Source of the DNA: Pseudoxanthomonas suwonensis
GTDB lineage: Bacteria; Pseudomonadota; Gammaproteobacteria; Xanthomonadales; Xanthomonadaceae
Assembly (NCBI GenBank): GCA_003240695.1
Contig: QFNC01000056.1
Coordinates: forward strand, 1-27,084
Direction of reading: 5' to 3'
Length of the DNA: 27,084 bases
The notes under the pieces are model-generated. The model was not told the DNA's origin. It saw only the letters and a list, made by a program, of their open reading frames with translations, and did not search any database. Both the position numbers and the translations under genes were made by a program. Positions 16,260-22,927 of this stretch are shown one piece after another. Each line of letters starts with the position of its first letter. The stretch's first letter is position 1.

Positions 16260-16922
16260 TCAACCGACTGCAGGCCCGCCACTCTCTTCCTGGCACGACA
16301 CGCATCTGGTGCCACGGAGTTCCTGCCGCGCACCGCGCATCACTCGGACGGCGGATCGCAGAAACAGCAGCAGCAAGGCGGAGGCGATTACCAAGTCTGG
16401 CCAGCCCGCCCCGAACACCCACACCGCAAAAGCCGCCAACAAGACCGCGCAGCCCTCATAGATATCGTTCCGGGAGCACTCCCAGGCGGAGGACAGGTTG
16501 ATGTCGCCGTTTCGATGCGGGGTCAGCAGCCAGAGGCAGAATGCGTTGGCGGACAGGTTCAGCACCCCCGCCAGTCCCATCGCCTCGAATACAGGCACGC
16601 CGGGGTTCTTGAGCCGCCACGCGATCTGGGCCGCGACCGCAACTGCTGCGCCCAGGATCAGCAGCCCTTTGAGGAAGGCAACTTTGGCTTTGGTCTGCAG
16701 GGACGAGCCAACGACGGCCAGGCTGACCGCGTACGTGAGGGCATCGCCAAGGTTGTCCAGCCCACCTGACAGCAGTGAGGAAGAACGGCTGAACCAAGCC
16801 GCGCCCATCATCATGACGAAGGTGGCGAGATTGATGGCCAGCACGATTTTCAAGGTGCGTCGCTGTGAGGCTTGCATCGACGCCACATCCACGATATTTC
16901 CACAGTCGCCGCAATCAGACAT
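16260..16922 (-). CDS. CDF-like cation transporter
   Basis: A 220-residue protein. The ATG at 16922 is chosen because GGAG lies 6 nt upstream; a TTG two codons earlier also opens the frame. The N terminus has a Cys pair (SDCGDCGN, C4 and C7). Six hydrophobic segments follow. The second carries LDNLGDALTYAVSL with D56-x3-D60, the expected CDF metal site. A loop PHRNGDINLSSAWECSRNDIYEGCAVLLAA leads into the fifth helix, where the second metal site would be (N152/D153 to E156). The last helix is followed by only about 25 residues, with a Cys pair CVSC, instead of a full cytosolic domain. This plan resembles CadD-like transporters found beside merR/cadR genes. It probably exports Cd, Zn or Co. 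It diverges from the merR-family gene at 17182. Confidence 0.82.
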   Translation of the reverse strand: MSDCGDCGNIVDVASMQASQRRTLKIVLAINLATFVMMMGAAWFSRSSSLLSGGLDNLGDALTYAVSLAVVGSSLQTKAKVAFLKGLLILGAAVAVAAQIAWRLKNPGVPVFEAMGLAGVLNLSANAFCLWLLTPHRNGDINLSSAWECSRNDIYEGCAVLLAAFAVWVFGAGWPDLVIASALLLLFLRSAVRVMRGARQELRGTRCVSCQEESGGPAVG

Positions 16923-17181
16923 CGCCAACTCCGTTAGCCAATATCAAGACTTCAATCGCGATCAGCTCGATCGCATACACCGGTTGCGTCCACTAGCAGA
17001 TCCAGTCCATTGGCGGCCAGGCCACAGGGTTAGGCAATCCTCCAGCCAATGAAGGCCATCGCGGCATTCGGCACCAGTGCAATCCACAGCGCGCCCTTTT
17101 CCCGGGATTCCCTGGTCTGGTGGCAGTGAGGGTCGACTCAGGGTAAAGTCCGTAGCCGCTACAGACTCAAGCGGGGTGCCC
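16923..17181. other. Divergent intergenic region with a possible gene remnant
   Basis: This gap separates the CDF gene (minus) from the merR-family gene (plus). The MerR-type operator at 17147-17167 is described separately. On the minus strand an open stretch of 35 codons from 17137 to the TAA at 17032-17030 has no good start, yet its end (GALWIALVPNAAMAFIGWRIA without its last residue) reads like the tail of a membrane protein. It may be the 3' remnant of a lost transporter gene. No other structure is evident. Confidence 0.3.
17147..17167 (+). promoter_or_regulatory. MerR-type operator upstream of the merR-family gene
   Basis: A 21-bp interrupted palindrome, AGTCCGTAGC then c then GCTACAGACT, has 9 of 10 matching arm positions and ends 14 nt before the ATG. 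MerR-family regulators bind such symmetric sites inside long (19-20 bp) promoter spacers and usually control their own gene. The -35 and -10 elements are not clear enough to place. Confidence 0.55.
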
Positions 17182-17556
17182 ATGAAGATCAGCGAAGCCG
17201 CCGCCGCCAGCGGCTGCCACCTGGAAACCTATCGCGTCTACGCGCAGGCAGACGTGGAGCGGTTGCGGTTCGTCAGCCGCGGGCGCGAGCTGGGTTTCAG
17301 CCTGGAGGAGATCCGCAGCCTGCTGCGCCTGAATGACGATCCGAAGCTGTCGTGCGGCGACGTCGATGCGCTGGCGCGCGTGCACTTGACCGACATCCAC
17401 CAGCGGCTTGAGGCACTGACGCGCATGGCAGGTGAATTGGAACGGGTGATCCTCCAGTGCGCCGGCGGCGAGCGAGGCGCGTGCGCCATCCTCGGGGCAT
17501 TGCGGTGTACGAGTGACCACTCGGCGTCGTGTGCGAACCAGGAAGGCTGCCGATGA
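17182..17556 (+). CDS. MerR-family metal regulator (CadR/PbrR-like) with an in-frame internal deletion
   Basis: A 124-residue product starting at the ATG at 17182 (GCGGGG upstream). It begins MKISEAAAASGCHLET and jumps at residues 16/17 (17229/17230) to YRVYAQADVERLRFVSRGRELGFSLEEI. In ordinary MerR proteins about 20 residues lie between these blocks (the RYYE..GLL stretch and wing); they are missing, in frame. The C-terminal sensor has C58 (LSCGDVDAL) and C93-x7-C101 (LQCAGGERGAC), the three-Cys pattern of Zn/Cd/Pb regulators, then an unusual Cys-rich tail (CTSDHSASCANQEGC). DNA binding is probably lost. It diverges from the CDF gene, its natural target, and its stop overlaps the recombinase ATG as ATGA. 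Confidence 0.83.
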   Translation: MKISEAAAASGCHLETYRVYAQADVERLRFVSRGRELGFSLEEIRSLLRLNDDPKLSCGDVDALARVHLTDIHQRLEALTRMAGELERVILQCAGGERGACAILGALRCTSDHSASCANQEGCR

Positions 17557-18444
17557 CCTTGGATCGCTATCTAGAGGCTGCGATCCGAGAGAACACGCAG
17601 CGCAGCTACGCCTCGGCGCTGCGGCACTTCGAGGTCGAATGGGGCGGCCACCTGCCAGCCACGCCGGACAGCGTGGCCCGTTATCTGCTGGCATCGCGAG
17701 CACGGGTTCGTCGATCCCACCCGCGCGCCATTGGTGCGCAAAGTGCTCAAGGGCATCCAGACGGTGCACCCCTCGGTGGAGAAGCAGGCCGAGCCGTTGC
17801 AACTTACCCTACTGACACAGGTCGACGACTGGCTCCGCACTGCGATCTCGGTCGCCCGCGAACGCGGCGATCGCGCGGACGAGCTGCGCCATCGCCGCGA
17901 CCGATCCCTGATCCTGCTCGGCTTCTGGCGCGGCTTCCGCGGCGATGAACTGATCCGCGTGCAAGTCGAACACTTGCGTCTAGTCCCGGGCGACGGGATG
18001 ACCTGTTTCCTGCCGCGCAGCAAAGGCGACCGTCAGGCCTCGGGCACCAGCTACAAGGTGCCAGCGCTATCGCGATTGTGCCCGGTGACTGCGATCGTGG
18101 ATTGGACGACCACGGCCGCCCTGACGGAGGGGCCGGTGTTCCGCGGTATCGACCGCTGGGGCCGTGTGAGCGAGACGCCACTGCATCCGAACAGCCTGAT
18201 CCCGCTGCTGCGCAGCCTGCTCGCCGCGGCGGGGCTCCCAGATGCCGCGACCTACAGCAGCCATTCCCTGCGCCGCGGTTTCGCCGGTTGGGCCAATGCG
18301 AACGGCTGGGACGTGAAAGCATTGATGGAATACGTCGGCTGGCGCGACGTGCACTCGGCGATGCGCTACCTCGACGGCAGCGACCCATTTGCGCGCCATC
18401 GTATCGAGGCGAGCCTGCCGCCGCCTGCGTTACCTGCACCTTGA
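17553..18444 (+). pseudogene. tnpS: Tyrosine recombinase (TnpS-like), internal deletion and frameshift
   Basis: The ATG at 17553 overlaps the merR-family stop (ATGA) and has GGAAGG 6 nt upstream. Residues 1-45 (MTLDRYLEAAIRENTQRSY to DSVARYL) are the start of a core-binding domain. At about 17685-17689 the frame changes and the homologous sequence continues as WHREHGFVDPTRAPLVRKVL; about 25 codons expected in the family are absent. The catalytic half is intact: the first Arg in FWRGFRGDELIR, HSLRRGF as HxxR, GWRDVHS, and the Tyr in SAMRYLDG. The TTG at 17731 could start a truncated protein. The sequence resembles TnpS of Tn4651-type elements, which resolves cointegrates together with TnpT. 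tnpA follows 15 nt later on the same strand. As read, resolution should be impaired. Confidence 0.82.
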
Positions 18445-18459
18445 CCAAATGAGGCTTCA

Positions 18460-21420
18460 ATGGCGTCGATCGAACGGACCGCGTATCCCCTGTTCAAACG
18501 CAATCCCGTCGTCCGCGAATTGGTCGTCGCCTACACGCCCACCGACGCCGAACTGACCTTCATTGCCGACAATGCCCGGCAACCCGGCCATCGATTGATC
18601 TTGGCAATCTTGCTGAAATCTTTCCAGCGACTGGGCTATTTCCCCGCAATCGATGAAGTGCCCGCAGGGGTCATCCGGCACCTCCGCAATGCGCTGCGGT
18701 TCCGGGTCCAGATCAAGCCCGCCGACATCGCGCCGAACAAGCGCTACCGCTATTTCCAGCGGATCCGGGCCTATCTGCAGGTCCGGGCCTATGCCGACGG
18801 CGGCCTCGACGTGGCGGCCCGCGCCATCCATGAAGCCGCCGCCGTCATGGACAATCCGGCCGACCTGATCAATGTGGCGATCGAACAGCTCGTACGCGAC
18901 CGGATCGAGTTGCCCGCGTTCTCCGCCCTGGATCGCCTGGCCCGCCGAGTTCGCACCCTGGTCAATGGCCGTTACTTCGCCCTCATCGACAAGCGGCTGA
19001 CGGCGGACGAGAAGCAACGGCTGGACGATCTGCTGGTCGTCACCGACGCTCGCATCAAGAGCCCGCTGCAGGCCATCAAGCGGCTGCCGAAACGATCTTC
19101 TCTGCAGCACTTCCAGGAACTGCTCGACCACATCGCGGCGTTGGACGAGTTGGTCGGCAGCGAACGGCACCTGGCGGACGTGCCGGAACTCAAGCGCAAG
19201 CACTTCGCCGCCGAAGCCCGGGTACTGGACGCTGCCGAGTTGCGCGATTTCGGCCCGGCCAAACGACACGCGCTGCTGCTGTGCCTGATCCATCGCGCCC
19301 GGGTGCAGACCCGCGACGACCTAGCTGAGATGTTCATCAAACGCATGGGCAATCTCCACAACCGCGGCAAGGAGGAACTGGAGCGGCTGCGTGCGCGCTA
19401 CCGCGAGAAGACCGAGGCCATCGTCGCCACGATGTCGGATGTGATCCAGGTGCTCGACCGTCACCCGGGCGACACCGACGCAGGACGGGAGATTCGCCGC
19501 CTGGTCAGCACGCGCGGGGGCGTCCAGACCCTGCAGGCTGACTGCGATGCCATCGCCGCCCACAGCGGCGACAACCACCTGCCGCTGCTGTGGCCGTTCT
19601 ACAAGAGCCACCGCGCCACCATCCTGCGCATGGTGCGCATGCTGGACCTGGAATCCACCACCGAAGGCCGTTCGTTGATCGACGCTATCGAGCTGATCCT
19701 GTCGCAGGAGCGTGCCCGCGGCGACTGGCTGGACGAACCGGTCGATCTGGCGTTCACGACCCAGCTCTGGCGAAAGACCATCACCCACCGCACCGAGCAG
19801 GGCGAGGAACGCATCCACCGCCGCCTGTTCGAGGTGTGCGTGTTCTCCTCACTGGCCAACGAACTGAAATCCGGCGATGTGGCCGTGCGCGGTTCGGAAA
19901 CCTACGCCGATTACCGCGAGCAGTTGCTGCCCTGGGAGCAGTGCGAGCCGTTGCTGGACGACTACTGTCGCCAAGTGGGTTTACCGGCCTCCGCGGTGGG
20001 ATTCGTCAATGCCTTGCAGTCCAAGCTGATGCAAGTCGCGGACCTGACGGATCAGGGTTACCTGGAGAACGGCCAGGTGATCATCGGCGACGACGGGTTT
20101 CCGGTGCTCAAGCGCCACAAGGCCAAGGACATGAGCAGCGGCGCTCGCGCCCTGGAGACCGCGATCCTCGACCGCCTGCGCGAGCGCAGTGTCATCGAGA
20201 TCCTCTGTGAAGTGGCGCACTGGACCCGCTGGCCGCGGCATTTCGGACCGCTGTCCGGGTCCGACACCAAGATCGACCAGCCCACCGAACGCTACGTGCT
20301 GACGGCGTTTACCTATGGTTGCAACCTCGGCCCGGCCCAGGCCGCACGGCATCTGCGAGGCGCTGCGTCGGCGCACATGCTGTCGTTCGTCAATCGCCGT
20401 CACGTGGATGCGAACAAGCTGGCAGCGGCCTGCCGCGACATCATCAACAGTTACGCCGCCCTGCAGCTTCCCAAATTCTGGGGCGATGGCAAGCGCGCCG
20501 CGGCCGACGGCACCAAGTACGACCTGTACGACCAGAACCTGCTGGCGTCGTACCACATCCGTTATGGCGGCTACGGCGGCATTGCCTATCACCATGTGTC
20601 CGACACCTACGTGGCGCTCTTCAGTCACTTCATCCCGTGCGGCGTCTGGGAAGCGGTGTACATCATCGACGGGCTGCTGAAGAACACCTCCTACATCCAA
20701 CCCGACACCGTCCATGCCGATACCCAGGGTCAGTCGCTGCCGGTATTCGGGCTGTCGCACTTGCTGGGCATCCAGCTGATGCCGCGCATCCGCAACTGGC
20801 GCGACTACCGGTTCTTCCGTCCGGACGAGGACAGCCGCTACGAGCACATCGATGCGCTGTTCCGGGAAGATGTGGACTGGGACCTGATCGAGACCCACTG
20901 GAAGGATCTGATGCAGGTCGTGCTATCGATCAAGTCCGGCAAGATCGCGGCCTCGACGCTGCTGCGCAAGCTGGGCAACTACAGCCGCAAGAACCGCCTG
21001 TACCAGGCCTTCCGGGCACTCGGTGCTGCGGTGCGCACGTTGTTCCTGCTGCAATACATTTCCGATCGCGAGCTACGCGAACAGATCACGGCCTCCACCA
21101 ACAAGGTCGAAGCCTATAATGGGTTTTCGAAGTATTTCTTCTTCGGCGGAGAGGGTGTGATCGCCGATAACGACCCGCTCGAACAGGAGAAGGCGGTCAA
21201 GTACAACGACCTGGTCGCCAACGCCGTCATCTTTCATAACGTGGTCGAACAGACCCGCATCATCAAGACGCTGATGCGAGCGGGTTGGAAGATCACCCCG
21301 GAGGACGTGGCGGCGCTCAGTCCCTACGTGACCCGCCACGTGAAGCGGTTCGGCGATTACCTGATCGACGTGGACGCGCTTCCGGAACCGTACGAAATCG
21401 AGCTGGCCCTGGCGGCGTAG
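18460..21420 (+). CDS. tnpA: Tn3-family transposase TnpA
   Basis: A 986-residue DDE transposase of normal Tn3-family length. The N-terminal DUF4158-type domain (FKRNPVVRELVVAYTPTDAEL onward) and a long helical middle precede the catalytic core. Candidate acidic triad residues are D683 (AAADGTKYD), D754 (HADTQGQS) and E884 (NKVEAYNGFSK); their spacing matches Tn3-family enzymes. It performs replicative transposition, making cointegrates that need a site-specific recombinase, here the adjacent damaged TnpS-like gene. The frame is uninterrupted and all core motifs are present. No terminal inverted repeat could be found right after the stop, where the converging GDCCVxC gene begins 6 bp later, so the ends of the element are not located in this window. 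Confidence 0.95.
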   Translation: MASIERTAYPLFKRNPVVRELVVAYTPTDAELTFIADNARQPGHRLILAILLKSFQRLGYFPAIDEVPAGVIRHLRNALRFRVQIKPADIAPNKRYRYFQRIRAYLQVRAYADGGLDVAARAIHEAAAVMDNPADLINVAIEQLVRDRIELPAFSALDRLARRVRTLVNGRYFALIDKRLTADEKQRLDDLLVVTDARIKSPLQAIKRLPKRSSLQHFQELLDHIAALDELVGSERHLADVPELKRKHFAAEARVLDAAELRDFGPAKRHALLLCLIHRARVQTRDDLAEMFIKRMGNLHNRGKEELERLRARYREKTEAIVATMSDVIQVLDRHPGDTDAGREIRRLVSTRGGVQTLQADCDAIAAHSGDNHLPLLWPFYKSHRATILRMVRMLDLESTTEGRSLIDAIELILSQERARGDWLDEPVDLAFTTQLWRKTITHRTEQGEERIHRRLFEVCVFSSLANELKSGDVAVRGSETYADYREQLLPWEQCEPLLDDYCRQVGLPASAVGFVNALQSKLMQVADLTDQGYLENGQVIIGDDGFPVLKRHKAKDMSSGARALETAILDRLRERSVIEILCEVAHWTRWPRHFGPLSGSDTKIDQPTERYVLTAFTYGCNLGPAQAARHLRGAASAHMLSFVNRRHVDANKLAAACRDIINSYAALQLPKFWGDGKRAAADGTKYDLYDQNLLASYHIRYGGYGGIAYHHVSDTYVALFSHFIPCGVWEAVYIIDGLLKNTSYIQPDTVHADTQGQSLPVFGLSHLLGIQLMPRIRNWRDYRFFRPDEDSRYEHIDALFREDVDWDLIETHWKDLMQVVLSIKSGKIAASTLLRKLGNYSRKNRLYQAFRALGAAVRTLFLLQYISDRELREQITASTNKVEAYNGFSKYFFFGGEGVIADNDPLEQEKAVKYNDLVANAVIFHNVVEQTRIIKTLMRAGWKITPEDVAALSPYVTRHVKRFGDYLIDVDALPEPYEIELALAA

Positions 21421-21426
21421 CGTGGG

Positions 21427-21648
21427 TCAACCGGTACTGCCACAGCAGGGACTATGTTGCTGGATGGGCGGGCACGGTACCGTGCCGTAGGAACAGAACA
21501 CGCAGCAATCGCCTGTTTTCGGGCGCAGGAGCGTGTGGCAGGCCGAGCACTCGTAAAAGAATTGGCACGCCGTAGTGGGCATGGTTTCGGTCGCCTGGTG
21601 CCCGCATGTCGGGCACGTGAGCGTGCTTTGCAACTGCACCTCAGCCAC
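21427..21648 (-). CDS. GDCCVxC-type small Cys-rich protein
   Basis: About 70-73 residues; start uncertain between GTG at 21648 (overlapping the merP stop) and GTG at 21639. It contains a zinc-ribbon-like pair, CPTCG near the start and CSAC at about 31-34, then the signature GDCCVFCSYGTVPCPPIQ (43-60) and a CC near the C terminus. This signature defines a family of short proteins often encoded next to mercury or other metal-resistance genes, some of which contain selenocysteine at one of the Cys positions. Its biochemical role is not established. It is the last gene of the merT-merP unit and sits where merA usually begins. Confidence 0.78.
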   Translation of the reverse strand: MAEVQLQSTLTCPTCGHQATETMPTTACQFFYECSACHTLLRPKTGDCCVFCSYGTVPCPPIQQHSPCCGSTG

Positions 21649-21934
21649 CGTTCGCTTTCGCCTTTGCAGTGGCTGGAAAACCGGCGTCGGTGATGGCCTT
21701 CGCGATGGCGGCCGCGTTGGTGCGCTCGGCATCGAATGCCACCGTCACGGTGGCGGCTCGGGTGTCAATACGCTTCGCCGTCACGCCCGGCACTGTATCC
21801 AACGCCTTTTCGATCGTGATGCTGCACGCCGGGCAGGTCATGTTCTCCACCTGCAGGACGACCTGCTTAGGGGTAGCCGCCCAAGCCAAGCCCATCCATG
21901 CCGTGAATACCAAACTGAGAAGAATCTTGCGCAT
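21641..21934 (-). CDS. merP: MerP, periplasmic mercury-binding protein
   Basis: A 97-residue protein. Residues 1-19 are a Sec signal ending AWA. The mature part is one HMA domain with the metal site NMTCPAC (C34, C37), then the usual beta-alpha-beta pattern (ITIEKALDTVPGV, TVTVAFDAERTNAAAIAKAITDAGF). MerP binds Hg(II) in the periplasm and passes it to MerT. It starts 9 nt after the merT stop, in the merT-merP unit under the divergent mer operator. Length and motif are normal. Confidence 0.95.
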   Translation of the reverse strand: MRKILLSLVFTAWMGLAWAATPKQVVLQVENMTCPACSITIEKALDTVPGVTAKRIDTRAATVTVAFDAERTNAAAIAKAITDAGFPATAKAKANGG

Positions 21935-21943
21935 GTGGGACTC

Positions 21944-22300
21944 CTACAGGAACCAACCGATGTAGTAGGGAAAGAGCAGCAGCAGAGCGATCAGGCCGGT
22001 AGCGATCCATAGCCAGCGCCGGCGGCGTCGCAATCGCGAGGGATCGACGCAGGCGCCGTCGATGCGACAGCGCGAGGCCGGGCCATAGAGCATCCAGAAC
22101 GCCCAGCCCAGGCACACCAACGTGGCCGCGCTGAACCACGGACGCCACGCGTCCAGGGCAGTGAGATTGGCGATCCAGGCACCGCTGATACCCAACAGGA
22201 CCAGCACCAGGGGCACGACGCAACACACGGACGCGCCAATGGCCGCGACGGCGGCGCCCAAGAGGGCGGGCAGGGAGGACTGTGGGGGAGGTTGGACCAT
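21944..22300 (-). CDS. merT: MerT, inner-membrane mercuric ion transporter
   Basis: A 118-residue protein with three membrane segments (about 10-30, 40-72, 97-116). The first carries the vicinal Cys pair C26-C27 (ASVCCVVPLVL) that accepts Hg(II) from MerP; the loop after the second holds C78 and C84, the second relay pair. The ATG at 22300 gives the usual MerT length, but no Shine-Dalgarno is evident and the predicted promoter would start transcription at or next to this codon, so the mRNA may be leaderless. MerT moves Hg(II) into the cytosol, normally for reduction by MerA, which is not present in this window. Confidence 0.93.
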   Translation of the reverse strand: MVQPPPQSSLPALLGAAVAAIGASVCCVVPLVLVLLGISGAWIANLTALDAWRPWFSAATLVCLGWAFWMLYGPASRCRIDGACVDPSRLRRRRRWLWIATGLIALLLLFPYYIGWFL

Positions 22301-22314
22301 ACCCGCATGGTAAT

Positions 22315-22338
22315 CTCCGTACCTAAGTACGGAGTCAA
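22315..22338. promoter_or_regulatory. mer operator/promoter
   Basis: The palindrome CTCCGTAC (22315-22322), ctaa, GTACGGAG (22327-22334) matches the classical mer operator. On the minus strand it lies in the long spacer of a mer-type promoter: -35 TTGACT at 22338-22333, and a -10 of TTACCA (19-bp spacer) or TACCAT (20 bp). MerR would bind here, repressing and then, with Hg(II), activating merTP while controlling its own divergent gene. Confidence 0.9.
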
Positions 22339-22342
22339 GCTG

Positions 22343-22765
22343 ATGGCCACCCACGTAATGACAATCAGCCGGCTGGCCGCGGCCGCTGGTGTGCATGTCG
22401 AAACGGTCCGTTACTACCAGCGGCGAGGCCTGCTGCCGGAGCCTGAGCGCCCAATGGGCAGCGTCCGCCGGTACGGGCCCAACGAAGTCGGCCGACTTCA
22501 GTTCATTCGCAGAGCACAGGCGATGGGATTCAGTCTCGACGAGATAGCGGGGCTGTTGGAGGTCAAAGGCCAACGCGCTTGCGAGCAGACTCGGCGGCTG
22601 ACCGAACAGAAATTGGCCGAGGTACGGCGGCGTCTGGATGAGCTACGACAATTGGAAGTCGACCTTGAGCATTTGGTGGAGGAGTGTCGCCACGTGGTGA
22701 CAGGCGCACCGTGCCCGACGCTCGATCTTCTGGCGCAACCGGCCGAGAAGAAAAATATCGACTAA
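22343..22765 (+). CDS. merR: MerR, mercury-responsive regulator
   Basis: A 140-residue MerR. The ATG at 22343 has GGAG about 10 nt upstream; a second in-frame ATG at 22358 is possible. The winged helix-turn-helix is complete (TISRLAAAAGVHVETVRYYQRRGLLPEP), followed by the long dimer helix. The mercury triad is intact: C80, C115 and C124, with the C-x8-C spacing (ECRHVVTGAPC) of Tn501-type MerR. It binds the operator just upstream and switches the divergent merT-merP-GDCCVxC unit. Unlike the merR-family gene at 17182, its DNA-binding domain is intact. Confidence 0.93.
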   Translation: MATHVMTISRLAAAAGVHVETVRYYQRRGLLPEPERPMGSVRRYGPNEVGRLQFIRRAQAMGFSLDEIAGLLEVKGQRACEQTRRLTEQKLAEVRRRLDELRQLEVDLEHLVEECRHVVTGAPCPTLDLLAQPAEKKNID

Positions 22766-22927
22766 GTCATTACGACGAAAGAATTATTTGAGTTCTGTGG
22801 GGCATTTTTACGCGTATCTCGGCTGAACCCCTACATGAAAGGTCACAAGACCGACACGGCCCTGGCAATCTTCAACAGCCCGCACTCGATCAGGTTCCCG
22901 GACTATGTCCAGCGTGCCATCACCTAA
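22766..22927 (+). pseudogene. 3' remnant of an OLD-family (GajA-like) nuclease gene
   Basis: Directly after the merR stop, the same frame is open for 53 codons without a start codon near its beginning and ends TAA at 22925-22927. The peptide (TKELFEFCGAFLRVSRLNPY, then KGHKTDTALAIFNSP and FPDYVQRAIT) looks like the C terminus of an OLD-family ATP-dependent endonuclease, the GajA partner of Gabija-type defence systems. The identity rests on memory of such C-terminal ends and on the overlapping UvrD-like gene, so it is tentative. The 5' part has been replaced by the mercury module; no transposon end repeat was recognised at the junction. Confidence 0.5.

Noticed and set aside
22799..22830. A possible transposon end beginning GGGGCATT, resembling GGGGCATT near 6923
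   Set aside because: The match stops after eight bases, and the first copy lies within the open frame of the nuclease remnant.
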